A stretch of DNA of 36,902 bases from Candidatus Poribacteria bacterium. GTDB taxonomy: Bacteria > Poribacteria > WGA-4E > GCA-2687025. The notes below the pieces were generated by a model. The model was given only the letters and a program-made list of their open reading frames with translations. It was not told where the DNA came from and ran no database searches. The position numbers were made by a program, and so were the translations under genes. The stretch's first letter is position 1. Each line of letters begins with the position of its first letter. The DNA is taken from the NCBI GenBank assembly GCA_016866785.1, contig VGLH01000026.1:1-36902 (forward strand), read 5' to 3'. Below, piece by piece: positions 34,601 to 36,902 of the stretch.

Positions 34601-36902
34601 CTGTCGGTGAGCCGCAACACGATCCAGGCGTTCTCGACCGACCAGTTCGGCGCGCGTGCCGCCGTGTCCGATACCTATGAGGTCGTCTATGACACGGTCG
34701 CGCCCGTCGTCTCGCTGCTGTCGCCCGTCTTCGGCGGCAAGACCCCGGAGGCGACGCCGACGTTCCGCGGTACGGTCACCGACGCGCTTTCGGGCCTCGA
34801 GGCGGGCCGTGTCACGGCGACGATTGACGGCGTGCCGGTCGAGATCGCCTATGACGTCGCAAGCGGAGCGTTCCAGTTCTCACCCGCCGCCCCGTTGACG
34901 AACGGTTCCACGGCGACGGTGGCGATCAGCGCCACGGACCTCGCGGGCAACGCGGTCACTCGGTCTGGACAGATCACGGTGGATGCGACGGTTGCGGATA
35001 CGTCGCCGCCGATTGTGAGCAGTCCGACCGTCGCCGGGAAGCCCTTCGCGACAGGCGCGGCGCTCGCGGTGTCGAGTACGACTCCGCGCATCGCCGTGGT
35101 CGTCACCGATGAGTCCGCCATCGATCAGGTGACCGGCAAGCTCGATGGCGCGGACGTCGCCTTCGCGGTCGAGGGTTCCGTGGCGTCTCTGACGCCGCCA
35201 ACCCTCGCGCCCGGGAAGCACTCGGTCTCCGTGGTTGCCAAGGACGCCAAGGGGAACGTGTCGCCGGCGCGTAACATCGAGTTCGTGGTGGACGTCGAGA
35301 CCTCGACTCCGGTGTTCCAGGCGATTGCGTCCCCGACGAACCAGACGAGCGTTCAAGTGCGGATCGGCTCGGTGGAACCGGGCGCGAGTGTCGCGCTTAC
35401 GTGGAACGGCGTGCCGGTCGCGGTCCGCCAGAGCGAATCCGACGCGACGACCGTCGTGAGCAACGAGGTCGCTCTGTCGGACGGTGCAAACCGGTTTGCA
35501 GCGACCTCTACCGACGCAGCCGGCAACCTGGCGGCGGCGGCTCCGATGGAAGTCGTGCTGGACACGCGTCCGCCGCAGATCATCGTTGCCGCGCCGCTGA
35601 ACGAGAGCACGGTCGCGGCGGCGTTCCGCGACTTCCGGGCGACGTTCAGTGACGCCAATGGCGTTGATCTGAACTCGCTCGAGGCGCTGCTGGATGGGTC
35701 GGTGATTCCCGCCGCGTCCCTGACGGTGTCGGACACGGGTCTGAGCTACACGCACGGCGCGGCGCTGGCACCGCACGAGACGGTTCCGTCGCATGTGTTC
35801 ACGGTGACTCTGCGCGACAAGGCTGGGAATCAGGCGACGCAGACATCGACCTTCACGGTCGATGCGACACCGCCCGACATCGTCGGGCTCGATCCCCAGG
35901 GCTCCATAGGTACGTTGGAGCCGATCGTGTCGGCGACCATCCGAGGCACGGACACGGATGAGGCGTCGATCAAGTTGCTCATCGGACCCGACGGCGGAAC
36001 GCTGTCCGACGTGAGCGTGTCGGCGTCCTACGATCTGGGTACGGGGCAGGTCACCTACGTGTCGCCGCCGCTGGTGGATCAGACCACCTACCGCGCTGTG
36101 CTCGAAGTGCGCGACGTGGTGGGCAACGCCGCGACGCGGGAGTGGACGTTCACGGTCGAGACCGGCTCGGCTGATACGGCGCCGCCGCAGTTGACGATCG
36201 GGTTCCCCCAACCGGGGTCCACGATCAACAACACCAACCTCGATGCGTTGTCGTTCCAGCTCGTCGACGGTAACACGGGAATCGACGAGCAGGGCGTCAC
36301 GCTCTACATCAACGACCCGGCCGGCGCGAATCCGCTGGGTCTGACCACGCTGGAAGAAAACGGAATCGCCTCGTTCAACCGGACGACCGGCGAGGTCCGC
36401 ATCAACCTGCGTCGGCTGTTCATGCCGTTCGCGCCTCGGGGCGGCGGTTTCTCGCTGGATCCGCTCGAGTTGAACGCGTTGGAGCGTTCGCTGGGCGGCG
36501 GCGGAGCCTCGTTCGATCCGCTCGAGTTGAACGCGCTGGAGCGTTCGCTGGGCGGCGGCGGAGCCTCGTTCGATCCGCTCGAGTTGAACGCGCTGGAGCG
36601 TTCGTTGGGCGGCGGCGGAGCCTCGTTCGATCCGCTCGAGTTGAACGCGTTGGAGCGTTCGCTGGGCGGCGGAAGTGGCTCGTTCGATCCGCTCGAGCTG
36701 AACGCGCTGGAACGCTCTCTGGGCGGCGGCGGGCAGACGTTCGATCCGCAGCAACTGACGGCGATCGAGAACTCGCTCGCTGCCGGCGGTCTGTTGGGTG
36801 TGGGCGAGAACGTATTCGCGGTGCAGGCGTCCGACAAGGAAGGCAACGTGACCTTCCTCGAATGGCGCTTCACCATCGTCACGGATCCCCCGAGCAAGCC
36901 CG
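25640..36902 (+). CDS. Giant secreted Ig-like/IPT-TIG/cadherin-like repeat protein (runs off right edge)
   Basis: One open frame of more than 3750 codons, incomplete at the 3' side. ATG 25640 follows AAAGGTGG. Residues 1-33 are a Sec signal peptide (ending SAYAAA). Residues about 40-220 are an unrecognised N-terminal domain. Next come about twelve 85-90-residue Ig/PKD-like domains joined by FxWDTxxP linkers (to about 29480). Six IPT/TIG domains with GG(G/E)TxxTIxGxGF motifs follow (29492-31065). Then come cadherin-like and putative-Ig domains (about 31070-33240) and bacterial Ig-like domains (TDxAGN motifs) to the edge. The 267-bp and 57-bp internal repeats are listed separately. It is probably a cell-surface or secreted fibrous protein for adhesion or matrix formation. 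Any C-terminal sorting signal lies beyond the window, so the export route is unknown. Confidence 0.88.
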   Translation, partial: MPRSMTRRGLASYWSGVLVALCAAALMPSAYAAAPRGSMSSEYYRPRVTLVPADVAGAVVPANGGLPLADNNWKIALNASGQYVDRSGILRDSSLLPLEFGIHPSATNGFDVLIDFLAPPPHPSPKHPDGYLENLSHAVDFRLLATDLRSMPADAGAGLSWTAVIRNNADTPWTLAWSADGLPALWKSLTITPAGGTAINMLTTTSLVVPAGGITTRYTITARSDATPPTITASTDQGIRRVAFTPSVTATDNVTPVASLTYLWTGPAGVTFAPNNALATSVSASTDGPKSITLTVTDQAGNAASQTMSFLWDTASPTVAAGSPAGFQRALFTQTGSATDATSDVATYAWSQVSGSGTVTFGTPAAASTSVTASADGPYVIRLTATDAAGNVAFADTNFTWDATVPVVNAGTPADFQRALFTQTGSATDATSDVATYAWSQVSGSGTVTFGAPAAASTSVTASADGPYVIRLTATDAAGNVAFADTNFTWDATVPVVNAGTPADFQRALFTQTGSATDATSDVATYAWSQVSGSGTVTFGAPAAASTSVTASADGPYVIRLTATDAAGNVAFADTNFTWDTALPTVVLPASLGAYRLAFTPTGVSATDSSTPLAYHWTSPTGAVFSPVDALLPLVSAGVEGDHSVTLTVTDAAGNARSSSATFRWDTRLPTLAAPTSFGVFRAPFTTSGVTATDASALTYSWTSPSPAVAFSLPNALSTSISATADADHTATIRATDAAGNFAEATIAFRWDTTPPSVSVAPVGEVGEPFTPAVTASDNLTTVGSLAFKWSGPTGIAFSSTTLAAPTIEASANGGYSVTLSVTDTAGNATTVDVPFTWNSARPSLTADADQGVHDTPFFPVVSAVDPDLLTFLWTVPENVVVSDPTALVPEISALVEGHYVLTLTATDALEQSTSVTMTFAWDVTPPIASGPSSQEHRNKAFEPTYTVADTVATADELIYEWSSDEFVFFSAPGAAVTTISATTFGLHSVTLTVIDQVGHTDEYTFTFTWDVDEPLIALVPDQGDFREAFTPDVEAVDDITAAASLEFEWSGPPEVSFSNSGILLPTITASADGVYEIALSVYDLAGNVASATTTFVWDTTPPIVEGPADQGIHRVPFAPDVIASDALSPFDGLEFAWVADSRVHFSDANALSPTIDASEDAVYELGLSVIDLAGNVTHVPMEFVWDTTAPAITITAEPALPVYLTPFTATATYEDLAGIDLESVLWKQTSELGTVSLDTPKALSTVVVADRPGEYAISVSMTDLAGNVGTKTLAFVWSEPITIRRAIPAFAKAIGGDTIVIEGSGFANPMRITVAGSSATGTVGAGGSSVTITAPPAAPGPAGVEIESRFGTPMAQTASAPGIVTYLAAPTIAGVEPATGSVLGGVPARVSGTGFRAEARLFLGETAISDAVVAPPSSITFTVPPGREGALSVRVVNDTDQPYSQQATAANAFTYVKESATATVSPRFSTLSGGVPLTITSAGLPDDIVVAIAGTAIPATRVSPTTVTTLSPERTEPGPVGMELRSARFATPISVANAVEYLPRMAISSVTPKRSLPAGGETLTIEGSGFRTPAVVFLGSARLTPSTVEPTSITLAIPPGTPGVVGVRVVTDTGEPFQREATLAAAFEYVPDMTFTGIEPKEGPVAGGTEVTILGSGFSADAQVLFGTTPASVVSRTPSLRVTSPASGTAGPVGVTVVNFPDSPLTKRVTLENAFTYTSPMSLTSLSPKIGSSDGGTVVTITGAGFLADGRPVVLFGTARVTPTAITPTTLTVTVPKMDSEKVVSVTVVQYEGTPREARLVLEKAFEFDTPPVVSDVTLTSAGPEGKFVTNAPLTVSYVVKDDFDDPSTLPVTIRWIKNGATIPGETGTTLRGNLFRRGDTISVEVFVVGSSGRKSNVAASAPTKILNTPPTKLVASLIPANAAAVGIGTTTSLGVRIDGAARDIDEDRLTVKYVWSKDGTPQPDITGAILESTKTRKGESWTVAVSANDGEADGEAVVLGPVRILNAKPVLELIRAQSIDEGKELTFTARGTDTDPGDAELLAYSMTVANRDAASPGSLDPVFSIDPKTGVVTFTLSEIRRPTRAFMATITVSDGLDEATQDVLITVLNVNKVPVLTLSATEIPGEVGVPLTITATATDGDGEAITLRAFSPDVTGTSHPGFNAGIAAFNSATATVAGEGVAAVTTKTLTVTPSAAAAGNIVTLNFIARDGNPGSQASVSARVTFGAVNLPPVVTVIPEQAVNENQLFSLNLSPFASDPEGQPLFFTSTSLPRATTLNETTGVIEWQTTFDDSKSYSIAVNVRDRADAAAPDVQTTGIAFTLVVRNVNRAPQLEGAPAVPITLSEGDSQSLLVRAFDPDNEPVVFLETVTPSLPSYIRIATRTRSDGVYKQIEINPRFGDTAGTTTIQLHAEDAGKLAADASIGVTLVVVNRPPVPGTVPAQFAQEGTTHTFGLTSTDVNPQDATKLSVRLTNTPAGATLTLGAPGSATFSWDVPSDAIATLGASVTLNFVFSDGTVEVPLDVPVTFVPGRAEADVRPLASGVSASGAFGDIGISFTLEHPDPAHTMGVEVSYRAIGESAWQPATIVGSSAGLLPGAQRVVWSSAADVPGRGSYQVQVLPTDDAEGIAGLSSGFPVDNEPLLAPTLNAPTVSGSTVAFGGTAATSGGEIELTVFGIKIATSSVGEDLSFAIKIAMPDGEFPVVARHARSGRTGPDSKPVTVVVDTTPPRFVMISPEADADGVRRTTSRTPRIVFSIDGGRSGIVPESLTAIIDGAAVAPVYDAKTSSATLPTTTDLVNGHTYVVVIRGRNKTGLEGSGLGGFIVQVARDRKGPTITAASPSSGSRSAATSVDVIVTVTDDSGIDARSTTLTLDDAPLTISFTATDASGGEIRASAAGLVEGEHHLRLNVFDTVGNSTERRWPFQVIRSRRESTKPLATVQQATRSADYALSGTTAPQSLVSLVVNGNVASTTVADSTGAWSLTARLSVSRNTIQAFSTDQFGARAAVSDTYEVVYDTVAPVVSLLSPVFGGKTPEATPTFRGTVTDALSGLEAGRVTATIDGVPVEIAYDVASGAFQFSPAAPLTNGSTATVAISATDLAGNAVTRSGQITVDATVADTSPPIVSSPTVAGKPFATGAALAVSSTTPRIAVVVTDESAIDQVTGKLDGADVAFAVEGSVASLTPPTLAPGKHSVSVVAKDAKGNVSPARNIEFVVDVETSTPVFQAIASPTNQTSVQVRIGSVEPGASVALTWNGVPVAVRQSESDATTVVSNEVALSDGANRFAATSTDAAGNLAAAAPMEVVLDTRPPQIIVAAPLNESTVAAAFRDFRATFSDANGVDLNSLEALLDGSVIPAASLTVSDTGLSYTHGAALAPHETVPSHVFTVTLRDKAGNQATQTSTFTVDATPPDIVGLDPQGSIGTLEPIVSATIRGTDTDEASIKLLIGPDGGTLSDVSVSASYDLGTGQVTYVSPPLVDQTTYRAVLEVRDVVGNAATREWTFTVETGSADTAPPQLTIGFPQPGSTINNTNLDALSFQLVDGNTGIDEQGVTLYINDPAGANPLGLTTLEENGIASFNRTTGEVRINLRRLFMPFAPRGGGFSLDPLELNALERSLGGGGASFDPLELNALERSLGGGGASFDPLELNALERSLGGGGASFDPLELNALERSLGGGSGSFDPLELNALERSLGGGGQTFDPQQLTAIENSLAAGGLLGVGENVFAVQASDKEGNVTFLEWRFTIVTDPPSKP
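26576..27376 (+). repeat. Three nearly identical 267-bp tandem units (89 residues each)
   Basis: Units at 26576-26842, 26843-27109 and 27110-27376 differ at only a few bases in the shared core (beginning CAGCGGGCTCTGTTCACACA at 26621, 26888 and 27155). Each encodes one Ig/PKD-like domain. Flanking domains in the same gene are far more diverged. Confidence 0.9.
36455..36790 (+). repeat. 57-bp tandem repeat encoding a 19-residue unit, six copies
   Basis: Copies place their GAT (Asp) codon at 36458, 36515, 36572, 36629, 36686 and 36743, an exact 57-bp period. The consensus peptide is FDPLELNALERSLGGGGAS. The first copy begins SLDPLEL and the last is diverged (FDPQQLTAIENSLAAGG). The unit looks like a short amphipathic helix followed by a glycine hinge. 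Confidence 0.92.

Noticed and set aside
34880-36754. A minus-strand open frame of about 620 codons with repeated ERIERG-like segments
   Set aside because: It is the mirror of the 57-bp coding repeat on plus. The plus frame carries recognisable Ig-like domains through the same bases.
36455-36790. CRISPR-like array from 57-bp periodicity
   Set aside because: No variable spacers; every unit is coding and in frame with a glycine hinge.

Overview
The window is about 36.9 kb of GC-rich DNA from an uncultured bacterium. The gene families present are a DUF6785-type multispanning protein, a CBM9-like/DUF5916 outer-membrane protein, heparinase II/III, a beta-RFAP-synthase-like GHMP protein, a Clp1-like kinase and a huge Ig-like/IPT surface protein. 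This mix resembles Poribacteria, Latescibacterota or Planctomycetota more than any well-studied phylum. The assignment is by recall of family distribution and is tentative. Sigma70-like promoters (TTGACA, 17-18 bp, TAnAnT) can be read in front of several units. The outer-membrane barrel and lipoproteins indicate a diderm envelope.

Left part (1-8.9 kb): a broken transposase end abuts a 5'-truncated TfoX-domain gene. A hairpin terminator and tRNA-Asn follow. Next comes a minus-strand exopolysaccharide operon with its own promoter: Wzz-like chain-length protein, heparinase II/III and O-antigen ligase/polymerase. Then comes a coupled pair, an unrecognised 401-aa protein followed by a SNF2-family helicase.

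Middle (8.9-24.9 kb): an enolase-superfamily enzyme and a secreted CBM9/DUF5916 protein lie on plus, with the DUF6785 membrane protein convergent to them. A plus-strand operon encodes a lipoprotein, an iron-type alcohol dehydrogenase, a beta-RFAP-synthase-like GHMP protein and a Clp1-like polynucleotide kinase. It meets a minus-strand alanine racemase and sugar-nucleotidyltransferase pair tail to tail. A peroxiredoxin-like lipoprotein follows. Its reading frame is interrupted by one TGA exactly where the active-site cysteine should be, with a stem-loop just downstream, so it reads as a selenoprotein. A metal-dependent amidohydrolase, a split transketolase and ribosomal protein L34 (rpmH) complete this part on minus.

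Right part (24.9-36.9 kb): a repeat-bearing intergenic region ends in a near-consensus promoter and a roughly 300-nt leader. These precede one open reading frame that runs off the right edge (more than 3750 codons). It encodes a secreted protein of tandem Ig/PKD-like, IPT/TIG and cadherin-like domains. It holds three almost identical 267-bp tandem copies and an unusual 57-bp (19-residue) repeat block.

The strongest lead is the probable selenocysteine peroxiredoxin lipoprotein at 20876-21601. Other leads are the 19-residue repeat inserted in an Ig-like domain, the RFAP-synthase/alcohol-dehydrogenase/Clp1 operon, and the unknown protein coupled to the SNF2 helicase.
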